A stretch of 64,000 nucleotides of DNA from Caminibacter pacificus (GCF_003752135.1 NZ_RJVK01000001.1:1-64000), one strand, 5' to 3'; counted from the stretch's first letter, positions 34,408 to 43,226 are shown. Numbers and translations are program-made. Notes: a model not told the origin generated them from the sequence alone.

Positions 34408-36563
34408 TATTAAAAGTCTTAACTACAAAACGACAAATCAGGGAATATATTAAAAGTTTTGACAATCAATTTATCCCCAAAGTCGTTTCAATCGGGGAGT
34501 TTTTACAAAAAGCGATTGTGGTTGATGGAAAAAAGTTTATTGATGAGGATTTAAAAAGAATCTATTTATACAAAGCCGTAAAAGATTTGGATATTGAAAA
34601 GTTAGGGCTAAATAAAAATTTTTTGGATTTTTTTAAAAACAGCGATTTGATTTTCGGATTTTTGAACGAAGTATATCTTGAGAGAGTGAATCTTGATGAA
34701 ATAGATTTGGCGGATACTTATCAAGAATATTCCGAGCATATTGCACTATTAAAAGAGATATATGTTAATTATAAAAAACTTCTTGATAGCGAGGGGTTTG
34801 TAGATAAAATTACTATTGAAGATTTTAGAATAAACGAAGGTTTTTTTGAAAATATAGAAAAAATTGAACTTGAAGTTTTGGGGTATCTTAGTAAATTCGA
34901 AAGAGAGATTTTAAATAAAATACCTATTAATATCGAAGTCTCTTTTGAGGTGACTAAGTTTAATAAAAATCTAATAAATAAAATGTTCGGAGATTTTAAA
35001 GAGGGCAGATATATTATCGATTATCATACTAAAAACGTGCTTTTTTATGAAGAAGTCGATAGAAAAATGGATGTTGAGGTTACTCATTTTTCAAAAAGAG
35101 CGGACCAGGCGAATTTCGTTTTCGCTTCGATCGAAGAATTCGTAAATGACGGAATAAAGCCCGAAAAAATAGCCGTAATTTTACCCGATGAAAATTTCAG
35201 TGAATATTTGAAACTATTTGATAACGCAAATGAGGGCAAAACGAATCTTAATTTTGCTATGGGAGATAGTTTTGTAAATTCAGAAATTTATAAAAAACTA
35301 AAAGCAATTTATGATTATATAAGTGAAAACGACGAAATTGCATATCTTAAATGCAAAGATTACTTAGAAGAGTTTCAAACGAGCGATATTTTCAAGTTTA
35401 TAGATAATAATACGAGTGAAAAAGAGAAGAAAATTTTAGACGAAGAGCTTTATAAGCTTAAAAAATTAAACGCTTATCTTCAAAATCACACAAAGCAAGA
35501 AGTTTTAAAATTTATCTTAGAAAGGCTTTCGGCTCTTAGTTTTGATGATGTAAAAGGTGGAAAAGTAACGGTTATGGGAGTTTTGGAGAGCAGGGGCGCG
35601 GATTTTGATGCGGTGGTGATCGTCGATTTTAATGAAGAATTCGTCCCGAACGTCAATGAAAAAGACTTCTTTTTAAATACTTCCATAAGAAGAAAAGTAA
35701 ATCTTCCGACTCGTGAAGATAAAGAAGCTTTGCAAAAAAATTACTATTACACTCTTTTTACATCCAAAAAAGTAAAACTCTCATTTGTAAAAAACGAAGA
35801 AAAATCTATAAGCCGTTTTGCCTATGAGCTTGGAATTGATGATGGAAAAAACGGAGATAGTTATTACGCAGAAGTTTTATATAAATTTTCACAACCCGAA
35901 AAAGTGGAGTATCAAGAAAAATTCGAATTACCTAAAGTATTATATCCGACTACACTTGATATTTTGCTTAGTTGTCCTAAAAGATATTATCTCTCAAATA
36001 TTCTCGGTATTTCAAACGAAATAGAAGAGGAAGAGTTTTTCGGAAGCAGATTTCACTCTATTATGGAAAATATAGATAAGCTTAAATTTTCGACATATCT
36101 TGAATATTATGATTATATAATTTCGAATCTTTTAAAAGACGTCAATAAAAGAGATTATTTTTATATAAAAAGCGTTTGGGATGATAGGATTTTGGAGTTT
36201 GCAAAAAAAGATTTCGAATTTTTAAGTGGAAATATTACAACGGAAGTTACTAAACAGCGACCTAAAAATGATTTTATATTAAAAGCCAGATACGATAGGA
36301 TTATCGATAATATGGCTTTTGATTATAAAACCTCTACTAAATCTCAAAATTATGAAGAGTCCACCCAAGCCGAATTTTATAAATACATATTGCCGAATCA
36401 TAAAATTTATTTTTGGGATATTTATAATGTGAAACTTGTTGAGGTTAATCCTGAGCTTAAAAACTTGGATGAAAAATTGTCTCAAATAAAAAATATATCG
36501 TTTAAAACGGAAGATGAAAAAAATTGCAAATATTGCGAATTTCAGTTTAGCTGTAATTTATAA
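34404..36563 (+). CDS. addB: AddB-like PD-(D/E)XK nuclease with Fe-S cluster
   Basis: The 719 residues resemble the epsilonproteobacterial AddB/RecB-like subunit of the AddAB helicase-nuclease that processes double-strand breaks. The middle is a degenerate helicase (GKVTVMGVLESRGADFDAVVI, FNEEFVPN). The C-terminal nuclease has H in GSRFHSIMENI, RYDRI and DYKTSTKSQ. Four Cys, one in LLSCPKRYY (about 522) and three in NCKYCEFQFSC (C-terminus), fit a 4Fe-4S staple. No intact Walker A is seen. addA, usually its direct neighbour, is absent; a RAYT transposase follows instead. Confidence 0.85.
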   Translation: MILKVLTTKRQIREYIKSFDNQFIPKVVSIGEFLQKAIVVDGKKFIDEDLKRIYLYKAVKDLDIEKLGLNKNFLDFFKNSDLIFGFLNEVYLERVNLDEIDLADTYQEYSEHIALLKEIYVNYKKLLDSEGFVDKITIEDFRINEGFFENIEKIELEVLGYLSKFEREILNKIPINIEVSFEVTKFNKNLINKMFGDFKEGRYIIDYHTKNVLFYEEVDRKMDVEVTHFSKRADQANFVFASIEEFVNDGIKPEKIAVILPDENFSEYLKLFDNANEGKTNLNFAMGDSFVNSEIYKKLKAIYDYISENDEIAYLKCKDYLEEFQTSDIFKFIDNNTSEKEKKILDEELYKLKKLNAYLQNHTKQEVLKFILERLSALSFDDVKGGKVTVMGVLESRGADFDAVVIVDFNEEFVPNVNEKDFFLNTSIRRKVNLPTREDKEALQKNYYYTLFTSKKVKLSFVKNEEKSISRFAYELGIDDGKNGDSYYAEVLYKFSQPEKVEYQEKFELPKVLYPTTLDILLSCPKRYYLSNILGISNEIEEEEFFGSRFHSIMENIDKLKFSTYLEYYDYIISNLLKDVNKRDYFYIKSVWDDRILEFAKKDFEFLSGNITTEVTKQRPKNDFILKARYDRIIDNMAFDYKTSTKSQNYEESTQAEFYKYILPNHKIYFWDIYNVKLVEVNPELKNLDEKLSQIKNISFKTEDEKNCKYCEFQFSCNL

Positions 36564-36568
36564 AAATA

Positions 36569-36603
36569 GGGAAAAGGGAGGGGGATTGGGATTTGGGATT
36601 GGG
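36569..36603 (+). repeat. Potential G-quadruplex motif
   Basis: G runs lie at 36569-36571, 36576-36578, 36580-36584, 36588-36590, 36595-36597 and 36601-36603, separated by 1-4 A/T-rich bases (largely ATT units). This satisfies the G3 with loops 1-7 rule with spare runs, in an otherwise AT-rich region. Confidence 0.8.
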
Positions 36604-36611
36604 TATGTCGG

Positions 36612-36643
36612 TTTTCGGTTGAAATCATTTTCGGTTGATTTCA
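36612..36643. repeat. Two tandem 16-base repeats forming a dyad
   Basis: TTTTCGGTTGAAATCA (36612-36627) is followed at once by TTTTCGGTTGATTTCA (36628-36643), 14 of 16 identical. The two changes make TGAAATCA and TGATTTCA inverted repeats with an 8-base loop. It may be a REP-like target of the downstream transposase. Confidence 0.7.
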
Positions 36644-36851
36644 TATACTAAATCGGTGTATAATAAAAAAACTTAACATTTTTTTCTAAAAATTTTGGAA
36701 ATTTTATAAAAAAACCGAGTTACAATAGAAAAATATTATCAATTAATATATTTTTCATCTATATTTGTAACTATTACATTAAGAGTTGCTATTTCAATAA
36801 ATAAAAATTTCAAGAATTTTGATAAACTCTTTGAAATTTGTGTAAAATTTG

Positions 36852-36865
36852 TGTAAAATTTTACA
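36852..36865. promoter_or_regulatory. 14-base palindrome before the RAYT gene
   Basis: TGTAAAATTTTACA is a perfect palindrome 27 bases before the transposase start. It is preceded by two direct copies of TTTGTGTAAAAT. It could be an operator for self-regulation or a cleavage-site hairpin. Confidence 0.55.
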
Positions 36866-36891
36866 TACAATATAGTGTCAAAGGAGAAGAT

Positions 36892-37635
36892 ATGGCAAGA
36901 AAACCGAGAGTGAACGATCCGGGGTTTTATCACATCGTTAACAGGGGGGTTAACGAAAGCGTAGTATTTAGTGAGAAAGAAGATTATTTTAAATTTATGG
37001 AACTTATGCTTAAAACAAAATATGATTATAAAGTAACTTTCCATGCATTTACTATACTTCCTACTCATTATCATATTTTAATAGAAACTCACCTGCCGAA
37101 TATTTCGGAAGCTATGAGATTTCTAAATAGTGCGTATGCTGCTTGGTATAACTATAAAACGGGAAGAATAGGACATTTGTGGAAAGGAAGATTCGAGAGC
37201 TATATGCTTTTTGATGAAGATCACTTCTGGAAAGTTGTAAAATACATCGAAAGAAACGCATTGGCTCTTGATTTGGTGGATGATATTACTAAGTATGAAT
37301 ATCAATCATTGGCTTTAAGACTCAAAAAGAATAAGTTTTTCGAGATTATCGACGATAGCAAAATTTTAAGCAAACCTCTTGAAGAGTATATCGAGTGGCT
37401 AAAAAAACCTCTTGAAAAACACGAACTTGACGAAATTTACAAAGAGCCAAAAATTATTAAAGACGAAGACGGAAACATTAGAGTTATTAGAAAAAAACTA
37501 CAAGATTTCTTCAATGAATATAAGGATAAAAAAGAAGCTATCAAAGCTGCAAAAGCAAACGGATACAAATATTCCGAAATTGCAAGATTTTTAGGAGTTT
37601 CCAACGCTTATGTAAGTAAATTGGCAAAAAGCTAA
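36892..37635 (+). CDS. REP-associated tyrosine transposase (RAYT, Y1/HUH family)
   Basis: This is a 247-residue single-strand DNA transposase. It shows DPGFYHIVNRGV at the start, the HUH metal motif HYH in LPTHYHILIE (about 59-61), and the catalytic tyrosine region AYAAWYNYKTGRIGHLWKGR (Tyr about 86). A C-terminal helix-turn-helix (YSEIARFLGVSNAYVSKLAK) probably reads DNA. The start is ATG 36892 after AAAGGAGA; the longer in-frame reading from 36838 covers the palindrome. It is intact, single copy in view, and ends inside a bidirectional terminator. Confidence 0.93.
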   Translation: MARKPRVNDPGFYHIVNRGVNESVVFSEKEDYFKFMELMLKTKYDYKVTFHAFTILPTHYHILIETHLPNISEAMRFLNSAYAAWYNYKTGRIGHLWKGRFESYMLFDEDHFWKVVKYIERNALALDLVDDITKYEYQSLALRLKKNKFFEIIDDSKILSKPLEEYIEWLKKPLEKHELDEIYKEPKIIKDEDGNIRVIRKKLQDFFNEYKDKKEAIKAAKANGYKYSEIARFLGVSNAYVSKLAKS

Positions 37636-37650
37636 AATTTAGCTTTTTGC
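37624..37650. terminator. Bidirectional terminator between RAYT and gapA
   Basis: GCAAAAAGCTAAA is followed after one A by its exact reverse complement: 13 bp with a T run on either strand. It contains the RAYT stop codon (37633-37635) and abuts the gapA stop, so it serves both genes. Confidence 0.85.
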
Positions 37651-38664
37651 TTATAGTTTGGAAGCTATCATATCTGTCAGTTCAAGTACTCTTCTTGCAT
37701 AACCGAATTCGTTGTCGTACCAAGTTAAGATTTTAGCTTTGTTTCCGTCAACTACAGATGTAGAAAGTGCGTCGATAGTACTTGAATGCGGATTGCTTAT
37801 CATATCCGTAGATACTACTTCTTCATATGTAATTCCTAAAATACCTTTCATTGCTCCGTTAGCGTATTTTTCAAATGTTTTGTTTAATTCTTCAGCAGTT
37901 GTTTCTTTTTTAAGAGTTACCGAAATATCAGTTACGGCAACATCAGGTACCGGCACTCTAAGAGCCATTGCGTGCATTTTTCCTTTTAGGTTAGGGATTA
38001 CTTCAATTGTGGCTTTTGCAGCTCCCGTTGTAGTAGGAATGATATTTACGGCAGCAGCTCTACCTCTTCTGTGTTTTCCAGGTTTTTTCTTATCGATAGT
38101 CACTTGGCTTGAAGTGTAAGCGTGAACTGTAGTTACAAGAGCGCTTTCCACACCGAATTCGTCTTCTAAAATTTTCATAACCGGTGCCAATGAGTTTGTA
38201 GTACAACTTGCATTTGATACTACATGATGATTTTCAGGGTCGTATTCGTTGTCGTTTACTCCCAAAACAAATGTTTTATCTACGTTTTTACCAGGTGCGG
38301 TGATAATTACTTTTTTAGCTCCCGCTTCAAGATGTTTTGCCGCGTCTTCTCTTTTTGTAAATTTACCCGTAGCTTCGATAACGATATCTATTCCCATCTC
38401 TTTCCAAGGAAGTTTTGCAGGGTCTCTTTCGCTTACGATTTTAATCTCTTTTCCGTCGATTATCAAAGAGTCGTCAGTATATTCCACACTCGCAGGAAAT
38501 CTTCCGTGAACCGAATCGAATTTAAGCATATAAGCTAAATCTTCAGGAGTTCCGCTTCCGCCGTTTGCTACAACGATTTCTACGTTTTTAGGTTTTGTTT
38601 CAACATAATGCCATAGAACCATTTTTCCGATTCTACCGAGTCCGTTAATTGCAACTTTTGCCAT
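37651..38664 (-). CDS. gapA: Glyceraldehyde-3-phosphate dehydrogenase
   Basis: The 337 residues carry the NAD(P) motif INGLGRIGKMV, the catalytic SNASCTTNSLAP (Cys about 153), the catalytic His in VTTVHAYTSSQ, and RRGRAAAVNIIPTTTGAAKA for phosphate binding. In this organism it likely serves gluconeogenesis together with Fba. It is a single gene by context. A TATGATAAAAT extended -10 (38693-38698, minus strand) and AAAGGAG precede it. Confidence 0.97.
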   Translation of the reverse strand: MAKVAINGLGRIGKMVLWHYVETKPKNVEIVVANGGSGTPEDLAYMLKFDSVHGRFPASVEYTDDSLIIDGKEIKIVSERDPAKLPWKEMGIDIVIEATGKFTKREDAAKHLEAGAKKVIITAPGKNVDKTFVLGVNDNEYDPENHHVVSNASCTTNSLAPVMKILEDEFGVESALVTTVHAYTSSQVTIDKKKPGKHRRGRAAAVNIIPTTTGAAKATIEVIPNLKGKMHAMALRVPVPDVAVTDISVTLKKETTAEELNKTFEKYANGAMKGILGITYEEVVSTDMISNPHSSTIDALSTSVVDGNKAKILTWYDNEFGYARRVLELTDMIASKL

Positions 38665-38692
38665 TATCTCTCCTTTTTATTCTATTTATGGA

Positions 38693-38698
38693 ATTTTA
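38693..38698 (-). promoter_or_regulatory. Extended -10 for gapA
   Basis: On the minus strand TATGATAAAAT contains TG-A-TAAAAT about 28 bases before the gapA start. Confidence 0.45.
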
Positions 38699-38791
38699 TC
38701 ATACTTTTTGTATTTAAAACCTTAAATAAGGCTTTGAGACGAATATAAAATGTATTAAAAAAATAGATTTGTAAAATTTTATAAAATATAG

Positions 38792-38797
38792 TATAAT
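38792..38797 (+). promoter_or_regulatory. -10 element for rpsF-ssb-rpsR
   Basis: AGTATAATTACG has a perfect TATAAT 70 bases before rpsF, leaving a leader of about 60 bases. Confidence 0.65.
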
Positions 38798-38820
38798 TAC
38801 GCCTCAAAAATTAAAAAAAC

Positions 38821-38854
38821 GCCTCCTTGCTCCTGAAGCGGGGGCTATAAAGCC
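38821..38854 (+). promoter_or_regulatory. GC-rich hairpin leader of rpsF, candidate S6:S18 autoregulatory element
   Basis: GCCTCC (38821-38826) pairs with GGGGGC (38840-38845) around an inner GCT/AGC stem with loop CCTGA. An alternative hairpin GGCT/AGCC (38843-38854) uses part of the same bases. S6-S18 leader motifs are known in many bacteria; the match here is by place and shape, not by covariance. Confidence 0.45.
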
Positions 38855-38867
38855 AAAAGGAGATTTA

Positions 38868-39206
38868 ATGAGCTTAAGACATTACGAAACGATGTTTATT
38901 ACGAAGCCGACACTTACTGACGAAGAAAAAGCGGCAATCGTAGAAAACGTTAAAAAAGTTATCACTGAAAGAGGTGGAGAAGTAGTAGCAGTTGACAATA
39001 TCGGTGTTAGAGAACTTGCATATCCTATTCAAAAATTCGAAAGAGGACATTATTATATAGTTTATTATAAAGCGCCTGCGGAAGCGGTTCTTGAACTTGA
39101 AAGACAAATGAGATATAACGAAGATTTATTAAGATTCATGACTGTTAAATACGAAACTAAAAAAGATATCAAACGCTGGGAAGAGATGGCTAAGAATGTT
39201 CAATAA
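38868..39206 (+). CDS. rpsF: 30S ribosomal protein S6
   Basis: The 112 residues fit S6: MSLRHYETMFITKPTLTDEE at the start, GVRELAYPIQKFERGHYYIVYY and MRYNEDLLRFMTVKYE. S6 binds 16S rRNA with S18. The standard bacterial order rpsF-ssb-rpsR is kept. It overlaps ssb by 11 bases and starts after AAAAGGAG. Confidence 0.97.
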   Translation: MSLRHYETMFITKPTLTDEEKAAIVENVKKVITERGGEVVAVDNIGVRELAYPIQKFERGHYYIVYYKAPAEAVLELERQMRYNEDLLRFMTVKYETKKDIKRWEEMAKNVQ

Positions 39207-39681
39207 AGTCATCCTCATCGGCAATCTCACAAGGGACGTAGAGCTTAGATATACCCCTAGTGGGACTGCTATTGCCAAATTCGGCCTTGCAACAAATAGA
39301 ACTTATAAAGACAGCGTTACTGGTGAAAACAAACAAGAAGTGATGTTTATCGATATTACAGTATTCGGTAGAAGTGCCGAAATTGCCAACCAGTACCTTG
39401 CAAAAGGCAGAAGGGTATTAATCGAAGGAAGACTTGTACTTGATACGTGGGTTGATAGTAACGGACAAAAAAGAAGTAAACATTCGATCGTAGCTGAGAG
39501 AGTGCAGTTTATGGATAGTAAAGCGAGTGCTGAAAATAGCGGTTATCAAAGCGGCGGATATTCAAATCAGGGATATAATAATCAGCCTCAGCAACAGCCT
39601 CAGATGCAACCACAACAAACACAACAAAACAATAACGAAATTCCGTCAATTGATATTGATGAAGACGAATTTCCATTCTAA
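39196..39681 (+). CDS. ssb: Single-stranded DNA-binding protein
   Basis: The 161 residues have the OB fold ([53 protein letters not shown]), a Gly/Gln/Asn-rich linker (about 115-148) and the acidic tip DIDEDEFPF that binds partner proteins. It binds single strands in replication and repair. It lies between the S6 and S18 genes as usual. Confidence 0.97.
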   Translation: MFNKVILIGNLTRDVELRYTPSGTAIAKFGLATNRTYKDSVTGENKQEVMFIDITVFGRSAEIANQYLAKGRRVLIEGRLVLDTWVDSNGQKRSKHSIVAERVQFMDSKASAENSGYQSGGYSNQGYNNQPQQQPQMQPQQTQQNNNEIPSIDIDEDEFPF

Positions 39682-39692
39682 AAGGAGATATT

Positions 39693-39974
39693 ATGGCAGC
39701 TGATCCAAAGAAAAAATACGGTAAAAAAAGATGTAAATACTGCGAAATGAAAGTTGATTACATCGGATATAAAGATTTAGATTTAATCAAATATTCACTA
39801 TCTGAGAGATATAAAATTATGCCAAGAAGACTTACAGGTACATGTAAAAAACACCAAGATATGGTACAAAAAGCAATCAAAAGAGCAAGACAAGTCGCAC
39901 TTATTCCTTACGTAGTGGATAGAAAAAGAGTTATCGAAAATCCATTCGATCTTATCAAGCCACTTAAAGGGTAA
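39693..39974 (+). CDS. rpsR: 30S ribosomal protein S18
   Basis: The 93 residues, slightly longer than E. coli S18, show [17 protein letters not shown] with a CxxC near the N-terminus, [21 protein letters not shown], and [21 protein letters not shown]. The cysteines suggest a zinc-binding version. It partners with S6. Confidence 0.97.
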   Translation: MAADPKKKYGKKRCKYCEMKVDYIGYKDLDLIKYSLSERYKIMPRRLTGTCKKHQDMVQKAIKRARQVALIPYVVDRKRVIENPFDLIKPLKG

Positions 39975-39980
39975 TCCCTT

Positions 39981-40952
39981 GTGGCTACTTTATACATAAA
40001 CAAACAAAACCTCTTTAAAAACCTCGACAAAATTTCTTCAAAAAATCCCAATATTTTAGCCGTTATCAAAGATAATGCATACGGACACGGAATTTTTACC
40101 ATTTCAAAACTTTTAAAAGAGTACGGAATAAAAAAAGTATGTGTAAGAAACAATCAAGAAGCCGAGCTCGTTAAGGATTTGTTTGAAGAGATTTTGATTT
40201 TCAATCCTACGACGGGTAGAAGTTTTAAAAACTTCTCATACGCTATTAATTCTCTTACTCAGCTCAAAAAAAACAGACATCCTAATATTCATCTTAAAAT
40301 AGATACCGGAATGCATAGAAACGGGATATTAATAAGCGAACTTGATGAAGCTCTTGAATTAATTAAAGAAAAAGAGTTTAATTTAATAGGTGTTTTTTCT
40401 CATTTTTGTTGTAGTGAAGAGGTAGGTTGCGATACTTTTATTCAGTATGACAAGTTTTTGGAGATTAAAAAAAGGGTTTTGAAATTTTGCAAACAAAATT
40501 CTTTAAATGAGCCTTATTTTCATATCGCCAATTCCACCGCTATTTTCAAACTCCCCGATACTTTGGATTATGTTAGACCCGGAATTGCAATTTACGGAGG
40601 AATAGAGGGGTTTGAGCCCGTTATGAGTTTGGTAGCAAAAGCCGTAAGCGTTAGAGAGCTTGATGCCAAAGAGGGTGTGGGATACAATAAAACTTTTATA
40701 AGTGATGAAAAGATAAAAATCACTACCGTAGATGTCGGATATGCGGACGGGATACCTTGGTTTAAAAACGGATGTAAATTAAAAAACACTCAAGCTATCG
40801 GTAAAATTTCTATGGATTATATGAGTGTTATCGGAGAGCATAAAGAGGTTGTTGTTTTTGATGATATAAAAGAATTCGTTAAAAACTTCGATACCATAAC
40901 ATACGAAATCCTTGTAAAAATGTCTCCGAGAATCAAAAGAGTAGTCAAATGA
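39981..40952 (+). CDS. alr: Alanine racemase
   Basis: Alr makes D-alanine for peptidoglycan with PLP. The 323 residues have the PLP lysine in LAVIKDNAYGHG (about 29), KIDTGMHRNGI, HIANSTAIF, YVRPGIAIYGG and the catalytic Tyr in EGVGYNKTF. It is shorter than most Alr (about 360). The start is GTG 39981, 6 bases after rpsR, with only a weak ribosome site, so translation may depend on coupling to rpsR. It overlaps xseA by ATGA. Confidence 0.93.
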   Translation: MATLYINKQNLFKNLDKISSKNPNILAVIKDNAYGHGIFTISKLLKEYGIKKVCVRNNQEAELVKDLFEEILIFNPTTGRSFKNFSYAINSLTQLKKNRHPNIHLKIDTGMHRNGILISELDEALELIKEKEFNLIGVFSHFCCSEEVGCDTFIQYDKFLEIKKRVLKFCKQNSLNEPYFHIANSTAIFKLPDTLDYVRPGIAIYGGIEGFEPVMSLVAKAVSVRELDAKEGVGYNKTFISDEKIKITTVDVGYADGIPWFKNGCKLKNTQAIGKISMDYMSVIGEHKEVVVFDDIKEFVKNFDTITYEILVKMSPRIKRVVK

Positions 40953-42343
40953 AACCTATAAGCGTAACTCAGCTAAACAATCAAATAAAATCGATTTTGG
41001 AATCTCACTTTGAGATAGTGTTGGTTGAGGGTGAAGTTAGTAAGGTGGTATATCACTCCTCGGGTCATCTCTATTTTACCCTAAAAGATGACAAATCTTC
41101 CATAAATTGCGCAATGTGGAGAAGCAATCTTGCTAAAATGAAATTCAGACTAAAAGAGGGTGAAAAAGTATTGGTTTACGGAGCTGTGAATCTTTATGTA
41201 CCAAGAGGGGAATATAAAATCATAGCCCAAAGTATCGAACCCAGCGGAATCGGAGCTTTACAGCTTGCATTCGAGCAGTTAAAAGAAGAACTCAAAAACT
41301 TAGGATATTTTGACGAAAGCAAAAAAAAGCCCCTGCCGAAGTTTCCTAAAAGAATAGCGATAGTTACTTCTTCTACGGCGGCAGCGCTTCAGGATATGCT
41401 AAGAATTGCCAAAAAGAGATGGCTTTTGAGTGAATTTTATCTTTTTAATACGCTCGTTCAAGGCGAGGGTGCTGCTGAGGATATAGCAAGAAACATAAAA
41501 AGAGCTGATGAGTATGTTTTTGAGGACGGCAGAGGTTTTGATTTGATAATTATAGGAAGAGGGGGAGGTAGCAAAGAGGATTTGTGGGCTTTTAACGAAA
41601 GAGTGGTGGCTGATGCCGTGTATCAGGCGAAAACTCCGATAATTTCTGCTGTTGGGCATGAGATTGATTATTTGATTAGTGATTTTGTTGCGGATAAAAG
41701 AGCCGCTACTCCGAGTAACGCTATGGAAATTGCCTTGCCTGATAAAAACGAAATATTGATGATGATAGATGAGATGATAAATTCGTTTTCTTATAAAACC
41801 TCTCATATTATCCAAAAAAAAGAGAAACTGCTTCACCATTTGATAGAGATTTTCGAAGCCAATTCTTTAAATAAAAAACTTGATATGAAATTAAATGAAA
41901 TTAACGTTTTAAAAGAGAGGTTTAGGTATTCGTTTAAATCTGTGCTTGATGATAAAAATTTAACTTTGGAATCTTTAAAATCTTCTTTTATAAGCTCTTC
42001 TCCGAAAAACAGACTATTAAAAACCGAAGAAGAGATAAAACTATTGAAAAAAAGTTTTGGTAATTTAATGGTTGAAATCATAAGAGTTAAAGAAAACTCC
42101 CTGCCTCTAAAAGAGGATTTTAATTCAAGAGCGTTGAATATTATTTTTGTAAAACAAAAAAGCCTAAACTCCCTAAAAGAAGCCTATAAACTCGCAAATC
42201 CTAAAAATAAAGAAAAAATTGGTTTTGCGGAAATAGTAAAAAACAATAAAAGAATTCCTCTTGAAAATCTACAAATTAACGACGAATTTAATCTACAAAA
42301 TACTTCGACGATAATCACCGCGAAAGTTTTAGACAAAAAATAA
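40949..42343 (+). CDS. xseA: Exodeoxyribonuclease VII large subunit
   Basis: The 464 residues have an N-terminal OB domain (PISVTQLNNQIKSILESHF, VEGEVSKVVYHSSGHLYFTL), then the catalytic domain KRIAIVTSSTAAALQDML, IIIGRGGGSKEDLWAFNE and ISAVGHEIDYLISDFVAD. A long coiled-coil C-terminus follows. It degrades single-stranded DNA together with XseB, which is not in the window. Confidence 0.95.
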   Translation: MKPISVTQLNNQIKSILESHFEIVLVEGEVSKVVYHSSGHLYFTLKDDKSSINCAMWRSNLAKMKFRLKEGEKVLVYGAVNLYVPRGEYKIIAQSIEPSGIGALQLAFEQLKEELKNLGYFDESKKKPLPKFPKRIAIVTSSTAAALQDMLRIAKKRWLLSEFYLFNTLVQGEGAAEDIARNIKRADEYVFEDGRGFDLIIIGRGGGSKEDLWAFNERVVADAVYQAKTPIISAVGHEIDYLISDFVADKRAATPSNAMEIALPDKNEILMMIDEMINSFSYKTSHIIQKKEKLLHHLIEIFEANSLNKKLDMKLNEINVLKERFRYSFKSVLDDKNLTLESLKSSFISSSPKNRLLKTEEEIKLLKKSFGNLMVEIIRVKENSLPLKEDFNSRALNIIFVKQKSLNSLKEAYKLANPKNKEKIGFAEIVKNNKRIPLENLQINDEFNLQNTSTIITAKVLDKK

Positions 42344-42397
42344 AAAAATTTTTTTTTCTGCCGATTTTGTTTTAACAAAAAACAAAAAGGACAGAGT

Positions 42398-43213
42398 ATG
42401 TTTTGCGGTAAGTACATCAAAGAAATTGAAAAACTCCAAACAAAAATAGAGTATTTGGAGGATAAAAAAAGGGAGCTTGAAAGAGAAAACGAAAGGCTCT
42501 CAAGTGAAAATCTTAATTTGAAAATGCAACTTGACGCTCTTGAAAGACAAGCCGGAATGAAACCGAATGTAAATACCTCACAACCGAACGCAATTCAGTG
42601 TGAAGTAAATGAAGTTAAAGAACTGGCGGAAGAGAGTGAAGAGAGAGTTGAAGAATTAAAAGCTCTTGAAAAAATGAAAGAGAGTGTTCAGACTTTAATC
42701 AAAGATTTAAGAGATACGTTTAATTTACTAAACCTTGAAATCGATAAAATAGTCGGTTTTACCGATACTACAAAAGAGAGTTTCAATCAATTGGGCTCTT
42801 CAATCGAAGAAATTAACAATGTTATTCAATTAATTAAAGATATCTCCGAACAAACTAACCTCTTAGCTCTTAACGCCGCAATCGAAGCCGCAAGAGCAGG
42901 AGAGCACGGAAGAGGATTTGCGGTAGTTGCCGATGAAGTTAGAAAACTTGCCGAGAGAACTCAAGATGCTACGAAAGAAGTTGAAATTACTATCAATACT
43001 CTAAAACAAAGCAGCGGAAATATTACGAGCGAGAGTGAAACTCTTGTAAATATTACAAGTAAAATGTATGAACTTATGAGCGAATTCAAATCGATTTTCG
43101 AAGAACTTTATGAAGTAGATATCAATTCCGTAGAAGAATTTAAAGAAGTATTGAAAAAAGTTGAAGATCTAAATAGAAAATTGCAACTTTTAGCAAAAGA
43201 GGTAAAAAGATAG
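42398..43213 (+). CDS. Soluble methyl-accepting chemotaxis protein
   Basis: The 271-residue cytoplasmic receptor has no membrane helix. It opens with a coiled coil ([19 protein letters not shown], about 10-50), then a linker, then the signalling hairpin with [20 protein letters not shown] and [13 protein letters not shown] at about 150-190. No PAS, Cache or other sensor domain is seen, so what it senses is unclear. It ends with an extra helical segment. It lies directly before flgL and shares flagellar context. Confidence 0.9.
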   Translation: MFCGKYIKEIEKLQTKIEYLEDKKRELERENERLSSENLNLKMQLDALERQAGMKPNVNTSQPNAIQCEVNEVKELAEESEERVEELKALEKMKESVQTLIKDLRDTFNLLNLEIDKIVGFTDTTKESFNQLGSSIEEINNVIQLIKDISEQTNLLALNAAIEAARAGEHGRGFAVVADEVRKLAERTQDATKEVEITINTLKQSSGNITSESETLVNITSKMYELMSEFKSIFEELYEVDINSVEEFKEVLKKVEDLNRKLQLLAKEVKR

Positions 43214-43226
43214 GAATACTTTTTGC
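43213..43226 (+). promoter_or_regulatory. Sigma-54 promoter for flgL
   Basis: GGAATACTTTTTGC: GG, ten bases, GC, followed by TT. This fits the Campylobacter RpoN pattern and lies 24 bases before the flgL start. It begins inside the last codons of the chemoreceptor gene. Confidence 0.85.

Larger units (their letters stand above)
36564..36891. other. 328-base intergenic block before the RAYT gene
   Basis: There is no gene here. In order it holds a G-rich motif with six runs of three or more G (36569-36603), two tandem 16-base repeats that also form a dyad (36612-36643), a TATAAT (36659-36664), a very AT-rich stretch, and the direct repeats and 14-base palindrome just before the transposase (36836-36865). 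Such structured flanks are expected at REP-associated transposases. Confidence 0.75.

Noticed and set aside
36838-36891. Longer N-terminus for the RAYT transposase
   Set aside because: The extension covers the direct repeats and palindrome and lies upstream of the AAAGGAGA ribosome site for ATG 36892.
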